Assembly: GCF_000966265.1 (NCBI RefSeq)
Contig: NZ_LANF01000006.1
Span: 62,001 to 126,000 of the forward strand
Reading direction: 5' to 3'
DNA: 64,000 nucleotides
Source of the DNA: Palaeococcus ferrophilus DSM 13482
GTDB taxonomy: Archaea > Methanobacteriota_B > Thermococci > Thermococcales > Thermococcaceae
Shown here: positions 53,464-62,846 of the stretch, one piece after another
Numbering within the stretch: the stretch's first letter is position 1
Layout of the letters: every line of letters starts with the position of its first letter
Notes under the pieces: generated by a model
Told to the model about the DNA's origin: nothing
Seen by the model: only the letters and a program-made list of their open reading frames with translations
The model's database searches: none
Translations under genes and position numbers: made by a program

Positions 53464-54459
53464 ATGCTGATTGATGAGCTGAGGGAGATAACCCAGATTC
53501 CGGGCATTTCGGGCTACGAAGAGAAGGTTAGGGAGAAGATAGCCGAGTGGATAGAGCCCTACGCCGACTATACCGTGGACACCATCGGAAACCTCGTCGT
53601 CGAGCTCGGCGAGGGCGAGACGAAGGCAGTCTTCATGGCCCACATGGACGAGATAGGCCTGCTCATAACCGGCATAAGGCCCGACGGGAAGCTGACCTTC
53701 AGGAAGGTCGGCGGCATCGACGACAGGCTCCTCTACGGGCGGCACCTGGATGTGATAACCGAGAACGGGAAGCTCGACGGCGTTATTGGAGTATTGCCGG
53801 TTCACCTGAACCTTGAGAGGAAGTTCGAGACGGTTCCCTGGCACAGGCTCGTGATAGACATCGGTGCCGAGGGCAGGGAGGAGGCTGAGGCGCTCGGTGT
53901 CAAAGTTCTAGATTATGCGGTCTTCAAGAAGCACTTCGCCGTGCTTAACAACCGCTACGTCTCCACGCGCTCTCTGGATGATCGCTTTGGCGTCGTTGCC
54001 CTCGTCGAGGCGGTAAAGGATCTGGTTGACCACGACCTCGACGGCAAGTACGTCTTCGCCTTCACAGTGCAGGAGGAGATTGGGCTCAAGGGGGCGAGGT
54101 TCCTGGCCCAGAAGTACTCTCCAAAGTACGCCTTCGCCGTTGACTCCTTCGGGTGCTGCGCTGATTTAACGGGCGACGTTCGCCTCGGCGGCGGAGCCGT
54201 CATAAGGGCCCTCGACAACTCGGCCATCTACACGAGAAGGCTCGCGAGAAAGGTTGCGGAGATAGCCTCGAAGAACGAAATCCCGCTCCAGATAGGGGTC
54301 ACCGGCGGGGGGACGGATGCGTCAGTTTTCCAGGACAGGAGTGAGGTTCTCGCTCTGAGCGTCCCGATAAAGTACCTCCACAGCGAGGTCGAGACGCTCC
54401 ACATCGGAGACCTGGAGGCGCTGGTAAAGCTTATAGAGGCGATAGCCTTCGAGCTTTGA
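53464..54459 (+). CDS. M42 family aminopeptidase (TET-type)
   Basis: A 331-residue M42 metallopeptidase. Metal ligands: His in FMAHMDEIGLL, Asp in STRSLDDRFG, Glu pair in TVQEEIG, Asp in AFAVDSFG and His in IKYLHSEVE; the pattern is complete. Dodecameric TET aminopeptidases of this family cut short peptides. The annotation of such proteins as endoglucanase homologues is old and should not be used. The ATG at 53464 follows GAGGTGGTTGTT. Confidence 0.93.
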   Translation: MLIDELREITQIPGISGYEEKVREKIAEWIEPYADYTVDTIGNLVVELGEGETKAVFMAHMDEIGLLITGIRPDGKLTFRKVGGIDDRLLYGRHLDVITENGKLDGVIGVLPVHLNLERKFETVPWHRLVIDIGAEGREEAEALGVKVLDYAVFKKHFAVLNNRYVSTRSLDDRFGVVALVEAVKDLVDHDLDGKYVFAFTVQEEIGLKGARFLAQKYSPKYAFAVDSFGCCADLTGDVRLGGGAVIRALDNSAIYTRRLARKVAEIASKNEIPLQIGVTGGGTDASVFQDRSEVLALSVPIKYLHSEVETLHIGDLEALVKLIEAIAFEL

Positions 54460-54471
54460 TCTCCCCTTTTC

Positions 54472-55182
54472 TCAATAGAGAGACTTAAGGGCCCGGATTG
54501 AAAGGTAGATGAAAAGCAGCAGCAGTATCGTTAGCACCATAAGGGAGTACACCGGGTTCACGACCTCTGAGTAGGCGAGCATTGAATACCTTACCGCCTC
54601 AACCGCGTAGGTGGCCGGCGTTGCGAGGCCCACACCGATGAACCAGCGCGGAAAGAGGAGGAGGGAAGCTATCGCCCCGCTCGTGAACATCATCGGGAGC
54701 CTGAGGAGGTTCAGCCACGTCATCGCCTCTATCGGATTCTTCGGTATGAGGGCTATGAAGAGGGCCAGCGCGGAGAACGTCGCCCCCGAGAGGATGACGG
54801 AGGCTGCGAGCAGGGGCACGTTCCATTCAAGGTACACCATGAACTGCCTGAGGAGCAGAATAGTCACTCCCCCCACGAACAGGCCGAAGAGCGTTCCCAC
54901 GAGAACTTTGGCCCACACTATCTCCATGTAGCTCACGGGAGCCACGAGGAGGCGCTCGAAGGTTCTGAGGCGGCGCTCGAAGATTACGGAGGAGGAGACA
55001 AAGGACGTCGTGGAGAAGAGGAGCGATATAACCACAAGACCCGGCGCGAGGTGGTCAACGTCACCAAAGCGAACTATGAATGCGAGGGTGAACACGAGCG
55101 GGAACATGATTCCCCAGCTGAGGGAGCCCGGCTTAAGGAGGTACTCCCTGAGTTCCTTCCACGCAATGGTCAGCACATTCAA
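54472..55182 (-). CDS. ABC-2 type transporter permease
   Basis: A 236-residue permease with about six membrane segments of the ABC-2 type (LSWGIMFPLVFTLAFIVRFG, LFSTTSFVSSSVIFERRLRT, VLVGTLFGLFVGGVTILLL). The segment FERRLRTFERLLVAPVSYMEIVWAKV is family-typical. It begins with a TTG overlapping the ATPase stop (TTGA), with GGGGTG upstream, so the two are coupled. The export substrate is unknown. Confidence 0.88.
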   Translation of the reverse strand: MNVLTIAWKELREYLLKPGSLSWGIMFPLVFTLAFIVRFGDVDHLAPGLVVISLLFSTTSFVSSSVIFERRLRTFERLLVAPVSYMEIVWAKVLVGTLFGLFVGGVTILLLRQFMVYLEWNVPLLAASVILSGATFSALALFIALIPKNPIEAMTWLNLLRLPMMFTSGAIASLLLFPRWFIGVGLATPATYAVEAVRYSMLAYSEVVNPVYSLMVLTILLLLFIYLSIRALKSLY

Positions 55183-56114
55183 AGGGGACACCCCCCGCAC
55201 GCGCAGCCGCTCTCCTCCCCGGATGAGTCCGTGGTCAGCTTCAGGAAGACCTCCTCTATGCTCGGGGGCTCTGTGATGAAGTCCACGACCGTAAGCCCAA
55301 GCTCGCGCTTCACACCCGTGAAGTACTCCAGAAAGGCGTCAATGTCGTTAACGACCACCGTAACGTAGTCCTCCTCAAAGGAAACGCCAAAATCATCGAG
55401 GGCCCTGATGAGCCGGTTTGTTATCGGCCTGACGCGCAGCTTAACGCGCACACCTTTCCCGAGGAGGGCGCGCAGTTCGTGCCTCTTCCCCTCCGCAACT
55501 ATCCTACCGTCGTTTATTATGGCTATCCTGTGGGGGAGGGTCTCGGCCTCGGTCATGTTGTGGGTGGTGAGGAAGACCGTAACCCCCTCCTTGTTGAGGT
55601 TCCGTATCATCCCCCTCACTGCCCTCGCTGACTGGACGTCAAGGCCGTTGGTGGGCTCGTCGAGGAAGAGCACCCTCGGCTCGTGAACGAGCGCCGCTGC
55701 TATGGTGGCCCTCCTCTTGAAGCCCGTGCTCAGTCTCCCGAACTTCCTCTCCGCCGGAAGGTTGAACTCCTTTATAAGACGGTCCACGTTCTCCATGGGG
55801 GCGCCGTAAAGCTTGGCCAGAAACTTGAGGTTCTCCCTAATGGTCAAGTCGTCGTAGAGGTTCGAAACGTCGGGAACGAGCCCGATGATACTCTTAACCC
55901 TCCTCTTCTCCTTCACGACGTCGTGCCCCTCTATGTGCGCCTCCCCGGACGTTATGGACGTCAGCGTGGTTAGCATCCTTACCGTGGTCGTCTTCCCCGC
56001 ACCGTTCGGCCCCAAAAGGGAGAAGAGCTCCCCGCGTTTTGCACTAAGGTCTATACCCCTGACGGCCGTGAAGTCCCCGTACTTCTTCGTGAGCTTCCTG
56101 GCCTCTATCGCCAT
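55179..56114 (-). CDS. ABC transporter ATP-binding protein with Cys-rich C-terminus
   Basis: A 311-residue ATPase of the ABC-2 export class. Walker A GPNGAGKTTTVRML, signature LSTGFKRRATIAAAL (usual LSGG changed to LSTG), Walker B VLFLDEPTNGLD, switch HNMTEAE. After the ATPase core the protein ends with SGCACGGCPL, four cysteines in ten residues, unlike most relatives and possibly a metal or thiol site. The ATG at 56114 overlaps the stop of the propeller gene (TGATG). It is coupled to the ABC-2 permease. Confidence 0.88.
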   Translation of the reverse strand: MAIEARKLTKKYGDFTAVRGIDLSAKRGELFSLLGPNGAGKTTTVRMLTTLTSITSGEAHIEGHDVVKEKRRVKSIIGLVPDVSNLYDDLTIRENLKFLAKLYGAPMENVDRLIKEFNLPAERKFGRLSTGFKRRATIAAALVHEPRVLFLDEPTNGLDVQSARAVRGMIRNLNKEGVTVFLTTHNMTEAETLPHRIAIINDGRIVAEGKRHELRALLGKGVRVKLRVRPITNRLIRALDDFGVSFEEDYVTVVVNDIDAFLEYFTGVKRELGLTVVDFITEPPSIEEVFLKLTTDSSGEESGCACGGCPL

Positions 56115-57292
56115 CATCTCTCCCTTTCCCTCCAAAGGAGCAGCAGCATGAGAACGACCCCAGCACCCAGCAGGGCCAGAATGGTCTTGTTCACCCTAGC
56201 GCGCCCTCCCACGGGGGTGGTGGTTTCACCTGGCGAGGGGAAGAGAGTTGAGGAAGCGAGCTCGCTGAGGCGCCAGGCGGTTATCACGCTGTAGCAGTTT
56301 TCGAGATCGTGGCTCCCGTATTCAACGACGAAAAAGCCTGTGGGAGAGAACTTCACGTGATAAACGCTTCCATTGAAGGTTTTCTCCCACAGGACGCTGC
56401 CGTTTGGTGCTATGAGGTCAACGCTCTGGTCTCCCGAGACGAGGGTGTACCCTTTCCACGTCGAAACGCTGAAAGGGGCCATCAGGTAGGGAAGGGAGTA
56501 AACCTCCTCTCCGTTGGTGGCGTTGAGAAGGAGCACGCTCCCGAAGTAGCCCGCTACGGCTATCCCCTCGCCGTCCGAGTCAATGGCCTTGGTGAAGTCG
56601 TCAAAATCTCTCTCCCAAAGCACCTCTCCGTCGGGAGTGATGGCGATAACCCTCGAGCTGTCCTCGGAGTCGGGAACCTCCAGAAGGGCCAGGCCCCCTT
56701 TGGTTGTAACTATCTGCCTCACGTCCCCCTCGCGGGGAATCTCCTTCAAAACGTTACCACCGAGGCCGAGTACGACCAGCTTCTTCGTGGTTCCGGCGTA
56801 GATTTGGTTGTCGTACAGGAGGACACTCCACACGTAGCCGCCGACCTTTTTCTCCCACCTCAGCTTCCCGTTCTCAACGAGGTACACGTAGCCCGAGGCA
56901 TCGCCCGCAACCGCAACGTTTCCATCGGGAGAAACGTCAACGCTCACAACCGCGTCTTCCAGCTTGTGCTCCCAGAGAAACTTCCCATTGGAGAACGCCT
57001 GAATCCACTTCCCCTCTGTCCCCGTAACGACAACGTTGTTATTTGAGACCGCTATCGCGTAGGATATGCCCCTCGAGGGCGCCTTCATAAGGAGGGAGCC
57101 GTTTGAACCCAGGAGCTCCGCGTCGTATCCAAATGCAAGACCGAGGTTTCCATTTTCATTGAAGTCCATGGAGAACACCGCACACTGATCAGAGTATTCC
57201 CACAGCTTCACGGGGGTGGCTGAAATCAGGGGCAGGGTCATGATAATCATCAAAGTTATCGCCACAAGCTTTGGTGGATGCACGGGTTTCAC
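56114..57292 (-). CDS. Secreted PQQ/WD-like beta-propeller protein with C-terminal anchor
   Basis: A 392-residue exported protein. It has a signal peptide (LVAITLMIIMTLPLISA), six to seven repeats of PQQ-like type (WEYSDQ, LWEHKLEDAVVSVDVSPDGN, WEKKVGGYVWSVLLYDN, WERDFDD, WEKTFNGSVYHVKFSPTG), a Thr/Pro stalk, a membrane segment (TILALLGAGVVLMLLLLW) and a WRERER end. The start is the GTG at 57292; a GTG three codons on is an alternative. It overlaps the ATPase gene, so it may be an external partner of the ABC-2 system. Confidence 0.82.
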   Translation of the reverse strand: MKPVHPPKLVAITLMIIMTLPLISATPVKLWEYSDQCAVFSMDFNENGNLGLAFGYDAELLGSNGSLLMKAPSRGISYAIAVSNNNVVVTGTEGKWIQAFSNGKFLWEHKLEDAVVSVDVSPDGNVAVAGDASGYVYLVENGKLRWEKKVGGYVWSVLLYDNQIYAGTTKKLVVLGLGGNVLKEIPREGDVRQIVTTKGGLALLEVPDSEDSSRVIAITPDGEVLWERDFDDFTKAIDSDGEGIAVAGYFGSVLLLNATNGEEVYSLPYLMAPFSVSTWKGYTLVSGDQSVDLIAPNGSVLWEKTFNGSVYHVKFSPTGFFVVEYGSHDLENCYSVITAWRLSELASSTLFPSPGETTTPVGGRARVNKTILALLGAGVVLMLLLLWRERER

Positions 57293-57396
57293 CTTGGCCC
57301 CACTATTGGTGGCGGGGATATAAATTGTTAACGGTTCGCTCTAGGTAACAAAATTAGATGACCTTAATCGAACTGACCACCCCATTTAAACCTTTG

Positions 57397-57414
57397 GTTG
57401 CCAATCTAAGGGTT
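57397..57414 (+). promoter_or_regulatory. SurR-like redox regulator site in the hydrogenase promoter
   Basis: GTTGCCAAT (57397-57405) matches the SurR half-site GTTnnnAAC with one mismatch. A further GTT (57412-57414) lies six bases on, compared with five in the extended consensus GTTn3AACn5GTT. It is directly upstream of the BRE/TATA, the position where SurR activates hydrogenase genes in Pyrococcus in the absence of sulfur. Thus likely, but not proven. Confidence 0.55.
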
Positions 57415-57416
57415 TA

Positions 57417-57432
57417 GAAAGGCTTTTTTAAG
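57417..57432 (+). promoter_or_regulatory. hydBGDA promoter
   Basis: GAAAGGCTTTTTTAAG (57417-57432) resembles BRE/TATA, with the transcription start expected near 57455 and a leader of about 55 bases. Confidence 0.55.
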
Positions 57433-57510
57433 CGCAAAACAACTCTCCATTGAGATGAATAAAAATGGACATCTGCATATTTGTGTGCATCACCAAAAGG
57501 GGTGGTAGGG

Positions 57511-58614
57511 TTGAGATACGTTAAACTCCCAAAGGAGAATACACATGCATTCCTCGAGCGTTTGAAGGAGTGGGGCAAGCTCTACGCCCCCGTAAAGATT
57601 TCCGAAAAGTTCTACGACTTCAGGGAAGTTGACGATGTCAAGAAGGTCGAGTTCAACTACAACAGGACGATAATGCCGCCGAAGAAGTTCTTCTTCCAGC
57701 CAAGGGAGAAGCTCTTCGAGTTCAACATAAAAGCTGCCGAGTACAGAGAGACTATAGAGGATGTCGAGCCCTTCGTTGTGTTCGGCCTCCACGCCTGCGA
57801 CATCTTCGGCCTAAAGATAATGGACACGATATACCTCGACGAACTCCCGGACAAGTACTACAAGGTGAGGCGCGAGAAGGGAATCATCATCGGCATCAGC
57901 TGTATGCCCGATGAATACTGCTTCTGCAACCTCCGCGAGACGGATTTCGCGGATGATGGCTTCGACCTGTTCCTCCATGAGCTCCCGGACGGGTGGCTCG
58001 TCCGCGTTGGAACCCCCACGGGTCACAGGATAGTGGACAAGAACATCAAGCTCTTCGAGGAGGTAACCAGTGACGACATCTGCGCCTTCAGAGAGTTCGA
58101 GAACCGCCGTGCAGCATCATTCAAGTACCATGAGGACTGGAGCAACCTGCGCTATCTCCTTGAGCTCGAGATGGAGCACCCGATGTGGGATGAGCAGGCT
58201 GACCTATGTCTCGCCTGCGGCAACTGTAACACCACCTGCCCCACCTGCCGCTGCTACGAGGTGCAGGACATAGTCAACCTCGATGGGAACACGGGCTACC
58301 GCGAGAGGCGCTGGGACTCCTGCCAGCTCAGGAGTCACGGGCTGGTTGCAGGAAACCACAACTTCAGGCCCACCAAGAAGAGCCGCTTTATGAACCGCTA
58401 CCTCTGTAAGAACTCCTACAACGAGAAGCTCGGCCTGAGTTACTGCGTTGGCTGTGGAAGATGCACCTACTTCTGTCCGGCCGGCATAAGCTTCGTCAAA
58501 AACCTGCGCACGATCATGGGACTTGAGGAGAAGTCCTGCCCGTCAGAGATAAGCGAGGAGATTCCGAAGAGGGGCTTCGCCTACGCGACCGAGATAAGGG
58601 GTGAGGACATATGA
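57511..58614 (+). CDS. hydB: Sulfhydrogenase I beta subunit HydB
   Basis: A 367-residue iron-sulfur subunit of the cytosolic NADP-dependent NiFe hydrogenase (SHI). Clusters are bound by [16 protein letters not shown] and [14 protein letters not shown]. The sequence closely follows that of Pyrococcus furiosus HydB as I remember it. The start is the TTG at 57511 with GGGGTGG before it and the [17 protein letters not shown] start; the open frame from 57481 is not used. It overlaps hydG by four bases (ATGA), as in the known operon. Confidence 0.95.
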   Translation: MRYVKLPKENTHAFLERLKEWGKLYAPVKISEKFYDFREVDDVKKVEFNYNRTIMPPKKFFFQPREKLFEFNIKAAEYRETIEDVEPFVVFGLHACDIFGLKIMDTIYLDELPDKYYKVRREKGIIIGISCMPDEYCFCNLRETDFADDGFDLFLHELPDGWLVRVGTPTGHRIVDKNIKLFEEVTSDDICAFREFENRRAASFKYHEDWSNLRYLLELEMEHPMWDEQADLCLACGNCNTTCPTCRCYEVQDIVNLDGNTGYRERRWDSCQLRSHGLVAGNHNFRPTKKSRFMNRYLCKNSYNEKLGLSYCVGCGRCTYFCPAGISFVKNLRTIMGLEEKSCPSEISEEIPKRGFAYATEIRGEDI

Positions 58615-59498
58615 GCGAGCTGATTCTTCCAAAGGAAATAATGATGCCGGAGGAGAACCCCTACGCGCTTCACAAGGCAAAGGTGCTCAAGGTATATTCA
58701 CTCACGGAGACGGAAAAGCTCTTCCTGTTCCGCTTCGAGGACCCAGAACTGGCAGAGAACTGGACCTTCAGGCCGGGGCAGTTCGTCCAGCTCACCATCC
58801 CCGGCGTCGGCGAGGTTCCGATAAGCATATGCTCCTCCGCCATGAGGAAGGGCTTTTTCGAGCTCTGCATCAGGAAAGCGGGGAGGGTCACCACCGTCAT
58901 CCACAGGCTTAAGCCCGGAGACACAGTCCTCGTCCGCGGTCCCTACGGAAACGGTTTCCCGGTTGATGAGTGGGAGGGAATGGACCTGCTCCTCATCGCG
59001 GCGGGCCTTGGGACGGCACCTCTGAGGAGCGTCTTCCTCTACGCCATGGACAACCGCTGGAAGTACGGCAACATAACCTTCATCAACACCGCCCGCTACG
59101 GAAAGGACCTCCTCTTCTACAAGGAGCTCGAGGCCATGAAAGACCTCGCCGAGGCGGAGAACGTCAAGATAATCCAGAGCGTCACGCGCGACCCGGAGTG
59201 GCCCGGTCTCCACGGAAGGCCCCAGAACTTCATAGTGGAGGCAAACACGAACCCCAAGAACACCGCCGTGGCGGTCTGCGGCCCGCCGAGGATGTACAAG
59301 TCCGTCTTCGAGTCCCTCATCAACTACGGTTACCGGCCCGAGAACATATTCGTGACCCTCGAGAGGAAGATGAAGTGCGGAATAGGCAAGTGCGGTCACT
59401 GCAACGTTGGAACGAGCACCAGCTGGAAGTACATATGTAAGGACGGCCCGGTCTTCACGTACTTTGACATAGTATCAACGCCGGGACTGCTCGACTGA
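58611..59498 (+). CDS. hydG: Sulfhydrogenase I gamma subunit HydG (FAD/NADP)
   Basis: A 295-residue flavin subunit like dihydroorotate dehydrogenase electron-transfer subunits. The FAD region includes [13 protein letters not shown] and PISICSSAM, the NAD(P) region [15 protein letters not shown], and a [2Fe-2S] motif in [12 protein letters not shown]. It passes electrons between the hydrogenase core and NADP. The ATG overlaps the hydB stop (ATGA) with GGTGAGG upstream. Confidence 0.95.
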   Translation: MSELILPKEIMMPEENPYALHKAKVLKVYSLTETEKLFLFRFEDPELAENWTFRPGQFVQLTIPGVGEVPISICSSAMRKGFFELCIRKAGRVTTVIHRLKPGDTVLVRGPYGNGFPVDEWEGMDLLLIAAGLGTAPLRSVFLYAMDNRWKYGNITFINTARYGKDLLFYKELEAMKDLAEAENVKIIQSVTRDPEWPGLHGRPQNFIVEANTNPKNTAVAVCGPPRMYKSVFESLINYGYRPENIFVTLERKMKCGIGKCGHCNVGTSTSWKYICKDGPVFTYFDIVSTPGLLD

Positions 59499-59508
59499 GG
59501 TGGTGAAA

Positions 59509-60288
59509 ATGAGTGAGAAAGTCCGCATAGCGTTTTACGCCCTCACCTCATGCTACGGCTGTCAGCTCCAGTTAGCTATGATGGATGAGCTCCTTCAGCT
59601 GCTCCCGAACGCCGAAATCGTATGCTGGTATATGATAGAGAGGGACAGCAAGGAGGTCGAGCCCGTTGACATAGCCTTCATTGAGGGAAGCGTTTCAACG
59701 GAGGAAGAGGCCGAGCTGGTCAGGGAAGTGCGCGAGAAGTCCAAGATAGTTGTTGCAGTGGGTGCCTGCGCCACCCAGGGTGGAGTGCAGAGCTGGACGG
59801 ACAAACCCCTCGACGAGCTGTGGAAGACCGTCTACGGCGACGGAAAGGTGAAGTTCCAGCCGAAGCCCGCTAAGCCCGTTGAGGAGTACATAGATGTCGA
59901 CTACAGACTCTACGGCTGTCCGCCGGAGAAGAAGGACTTCCTCTACGCGATAGGAACATTCCTCGCAGGTTCGTGGCCCGAGGACATAGATTATCCGGTC
60001 TGCGTTGAGTGCAGGCTTAGGGGCAACAGCTGCATACTCATCGAGAAGGGCGAACCCTGCCTTGGTCCCCTCACCAGAGCCGGCTGCGACGCCAGGTGCC
60101 CTGCCTTCGGGATAGCATGCATTGGATGCAGGGGAGCGGTAGGCTACGACGTGGCATGGTTTGACTCACTCGCCAAGACTTTCAAGGACAAGGGCTACAC
60201 CAAGGAGGAGATAATAGAGCGCATGAAGATATTCAACGCCCACAACCCCAGGATAGAGGAAATGGTTGAAAAGGTCTACAGGAGGTGA
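59509..60288 (+). CDS. hydD: Sulfhydrogenase I delta (small) subunit HydD
   Basis: A 259-residue NiFe-hydrogenase small subunit. Cys ligands: [13 protein letters not shown] (proximal cluster), [18 protein letters not shown] and the C-terminal [20 protein letters not shown] and [17 protein letters not shown]. The ATG at 59509 has GAGGTGGTGAAA before it. Four bases separate its stop from the hydA ATG. Confidence 0.95.
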   Translation: MSEKVRIAFYALTSCYGCQLQLAMMDELLQLLPNAEIVCWYMIERDSKEVEPVDIAFIEGSVSTEEEAELVREVREKSKIVVAVGACATQGGVQSWTDKPLDELWKTVYGDGKVKFQPKPAKPVEEYIDVDYRLYGCPPEKKDFLYAIGTFLAGSWPEDIDYPVCVECRLRGNSCILIEKGEPCLGPLTRAGCDARCPAFGIACIGCRGAVGYDVAWFDSLAKTFKDKGYTKEEIIERMKIFNAHNPRIEEMVEKVYRR

Positions 60289-60292
60289 AAGA

Positions 60293-61585
60293 ATGAGCAT
60301 GAAGAACGTCTACCTCCCAATCACAGTTGACCACATAGCGCGCGTCGAGGGCAAGGGCGGCGTTGAAATAGTGGTGGGCGACGAAGGGGTGAAGGAGGTC
60401 AAGCTCAACATCATAGAAGGCCCGAGGTTCTTCGAGGCCATAACCCTCGGCAAGAAGCTCGACGAGGCTCTAGCGATTTATCCAAGGATATGCTCCTTCT
60501 GTTCCGCTGCCCACAAGCTGACGGCAGTTGAAGCCGCAGAGAAGGCTATAGGCTTCACCCCGCGCGAAGAAATTCAGGCCCTCAGGGAGGTTCTCTACAT
60601 CGGCGACATGATAGAGAGCCACGCCCTCCACCTCTACCTCCTCGTCCTGCCCGATTACCTCGGCTACTCCAACCCGCTCAAGATGGTGGACGAGTACAAG
60701 AAGGAGATAGGGATTGCCCTCGAGCTCAAGAACCTCGGAAGCTGGATGATGGACGAGCTCGGTTCAAGGGCAATCCACCAGGAGAACGCCGTTCTTGGCG
60801 GCTTCGGAAAGCTCCCTGACAAGAGCGTTCTTGAGACGATGAAGGCGAGGCTCAAGGAGGCCCTGCCAAAGGCGGAGTACACCTTTGAGCTCTTCACCAA
60901 GCTCGAGCAGTACGAAGAAGTCGAGGGGCCGATTACGCACATCGCCGTTAAACCGCGGGGAGACGTCTACGGAATCTACGGCGACTACCTCAAGGCCTCC
61001 GATGGAATGGAGTTCCCGAGCGAAGAGTACAGGGAGCACATAAAGGAGTTCGTGGTCGAGCACAGCTTCGCCAAGCACAGCCACTACCACGGGAAGCCCT
61101 TCATGGTGGGAGCGATATCGCGCGTCGTCAACAACGCCGATACCCTCTACGGAAGGGCCAAAGAGCTGTATGAGAGCCACAAGGAGCTCTTAAGGGCAAC
61201 CAACCCCTTCGCCAACAACCTCGCCCAGGCGCTTGAGCTGGTCTACTTCACGGAGAGGGCGATAGACCTGATTGACGAAGCCCTCGCAAAGTGGCCCATC
61301 AAGCCGAGGGACGAGGTGGAAATCCGGGATGGCTTCGGCGTCAGCACGACGGAGGCTCCTCGTGGAGTGCTCGTTTACGCGCTCAAGGTGGAGGACGGAA
61401 AGGTCTCCTACGCTGACATCATAACCCCGACGGCCTTCAACTTCGCCCAGATGGAGGGGCACGTCAGGATGATGGCGGAGAAGCACTACAATGACGACCC
61501 CGAGAGGCTCAAGCTCCTCGCGGAGATGGTCGTAAGGGCCTACGACCCGTGCATCTCCTGTTCCGTGCACGTGGCGAGGCTTTAG
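60293..61585 (+). CDS. hydA: Sulfhydrogenase I alpha (large, NiFe) subunit HydA
   Basis: A 430-residue catalytic subunit. The NiFe site is bound by RICSFCSAAH (RxCxxCxxxH) near the N-terminus and DPCISCSVH (DPCxxCxxH) at the end. The extra VARL beyond His is the peptide removed by the maturation protease HycI found downstream. The ATG at 60293 has GGAGGTG before it. A T-run (61594-61600) after the stop may end transcription. Confidence 0.96.
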   Translation: MSMKNVYLPITVDHIARVEGKGGVEIVVGDEGVKEVKLNIIEGPRFFEAITLGKKLDEALAIYPRICSFCSAAHKLTAVEAAEKAIGFTPREEIQALREVLYIGDMIESHALHLYLLVLPDYLGYSNPLKMVDEYKKEIGIALELKNLGSWMMDELGSRAIHQENAVLGGFGKLPDKSVLETMKARLKEALPKAEYTFELFTKLEQYEEVEGPITHIAVKPRGDVYGIYGDYLKASDGMEFPSEEYREHIKEFVVEHSFAKHSHYHGKPFMVGAISRVVNNADTLYGRAKELYESHKELLRATNPFANNLAQALELVYFTERAIDLIDEALAKWPIKPRDEVEIRDGFGVSTTEAPRGVLVYALKVEDGKVSYADIITPTAFNFAQMEGHVRMMAEKHYNDDPERLKLLAEMVVRAYDPCISCSVHVARL

Positions 61586-61593
61586 CCTCACTA

Positions 61594-61620
61594 TTTTTTT
61601 AAGGTTTTAGACTTATTTTT
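61594..61620 (+). terminator. T-rich terminator of hydBGDA
   Basis: TTTTTTT (61594-61600) and TTTTT (61616-61620) lie 8 to 35 bases after hydA. Poly-T is the usual archaeal stop signal. It is also where vapBC begins, so vapBC may have its own promoter in this gap (TTTTTTAAGGTTTTAG). Confidence 0.5.
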
Positions 61621-61633
61621 CAGTGGTGAGGGT

Positions 61634-61843
61634 ATGGCCGAGGAGCTTGTGGATGTGGTGATTCACGTTAAAGTCCCGAAGAAGTATGCCGAGGAGTTCA
61701 GGAAAGACGTTGAGGCCAGGGCATGGTATCTGGCCCACAAGAAGGAGCTCTTTGAGAACCTGAAAAAGCTCAAGGGCATCATGAAGACCAACAAGTCATG
61801 GAAAGAGCTGAAGGAGGAATACTATGAGGGATTTATTGATTGA
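61634..61843 (+). CDS. vapB: Antitoxin VapB-like
   Basis: A 69-residue small protein that starts MAEELVDVVIHVKVPKKYAE, a ribbon-like DNA-binding N-terminus, and continues with charged helices (KKELFENLKKLKGIMKTN). It is followed by the PIN toxin with a 20-base overlap, a standard toxin-antitoxin order. The ATG at 61634 has GGTGAGGGT before it. The pair sits after the hydrogenase large subunit. Confidence 0.8.
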   Translation: MAEELVDVVIHVKVPKKYAEEFRKDVEARAWYLAHKKELFENLKKLKGIMKTNKSWKELKEEYYEGFID

Positions 61844-62258
61844 CAGCTCCGTTCTCATCGAGTACTTCAAAGGGAACGAGCAGGCCGTACGGTTGATGGA
61901 GCATTTTGAGAGCAGTGACGATGCCCTTTACATCACCGAAGTCGTGTTCAGCGAGGTTGTTTACATCCTCTTGGGCTACTTTTTGAAAGCCTCCCCCCGA
62001 ACGGTAAAATGTAATCCACATAAGCTTCCTCCAGAGTTGGGCACTGTTTTCAAGGTTCTGGAGGGCTTTGGTTTCATACCGTCGAGTCAAAACACGCTCC
62101 TAAAGACCCTCGAGCTCATAGAAAAGTACGCGCTCCTTCCCAACGACGCCCTGATTCTTGCTACCTGCATAGAGCACGGCTTTTCCTTGGCTACGATGGA
62201 CGAGGACTTCAAACCCCCTGCCGAGAGGGAGAAAGTGGAAATCATGGGTGGTGTTTAA
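61824..62258 (+). CDS. vapC: PIN-domain toxin VapC
   Basis: A 144-residue PIN ribonuclease. Acidic residues: LLIDSSVLIEYFKG (Asp-6), the Glu in TEVVFSEVVYIL, LPNDALILATC and FSLATMDEDF. VapC toxins cut tRNA or rRNA to stop growth; the antitoxin neutralises them. The ATG has GGAGGAATACT upstream. Its stop is directly followed by hycI. Confidence 0.9.
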   Translation: MRDLLIDSSVLIEYFKGNEQAVRLMEHFESSDDALYITEVVFSEVVYILLGYFLKASPRTVKCNPHKLPPELGTVFKVLEGFGFIPSSQNTLLKTLELIEKYALLPNDALILATCIEHGFSLATMDEDFKPPAEREKVEIMGGV

Positions 62259-62259
62259 C

Positions 62260-62706
62260 GTGAGAACCCTCATCCTAGCCCTTGGGAACGAGCTCATGAA
62301 GGACGACGGAGTTGGGCTTAATGCCGGTAGAATTCTGCTTGAGAGAGGTTACAACGTCCTCGAGGTTGGGACGGACATCTTCCGTCTGGCCAGCCACTAC
62401 AACGGTGAGGAAAGGCTCGTAATCATAGACGCAATACTGAGCGATAAGCTGAAGCCCGGGGAGGTAATCCATCTCCAGGGGAGGGAGGTCTTCGAGAAGC
62501 TGAAGGGTGAAATCAGGAGCGCCCACTTTATGGGTGCAATAGACGGGCTCAAGCTCCTCATGGCGCTCGACGAAAGGCTGAAGAGGGCGGAAATCCACTT
62601 CATCGGTGTGGTGGCGAAGGAGGTAGACCTCGGAATGGAGCTGAGCGATGAGGTTGAGAGCGCTCTCCCGAGGGTCATCGAAGTTGTTGAAGGGCTTCTT
62701 CGGTGA
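62260..62706 (+). CDS. hycI: Hydrogenase maturation protease HycI
   Basis: A 148-residue NiFe-hydrogenase maturation endopeptidase that removes the C-terminal peptide of HydA after nickel insertion. The metal-binding start LALGNELMKDDGVG, the Asp in LVIIDAIL and the His in SAHFMGAIDG are conserved. I take the GTG at 62260 because GGTGGTG fits just before it; the open frame from 62248 is possible. It lies after vapBC, which would separate it from hydA. Confidence 0.9.
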   Translation: MRTLILALGNELMKDDGVGLNAGRILLERGYNVLEVGTDIFRLASHYNGEERLVIIDAILSDKLKPGEVIHLQGREVFEKLKGEIRSAHFMGAIDGLKLLMALDERLKRAEIHFIGVVAKEVDLGMELSDEVESALPRVIEVVEGLLR

Positions 62707-62846
62707 TTTTGCTCCCTTTTCTAAAACTCTCCGGCCTGAGCGGATATGATTTTACCTTTGCAAAGCTCTCCCCGGGGAGGGTTTAAGCAAGGTTTAAATT
62801 ACATGGACGTAAAACCTTTCAGTGCAGATATCCACGAGGTGATAAC

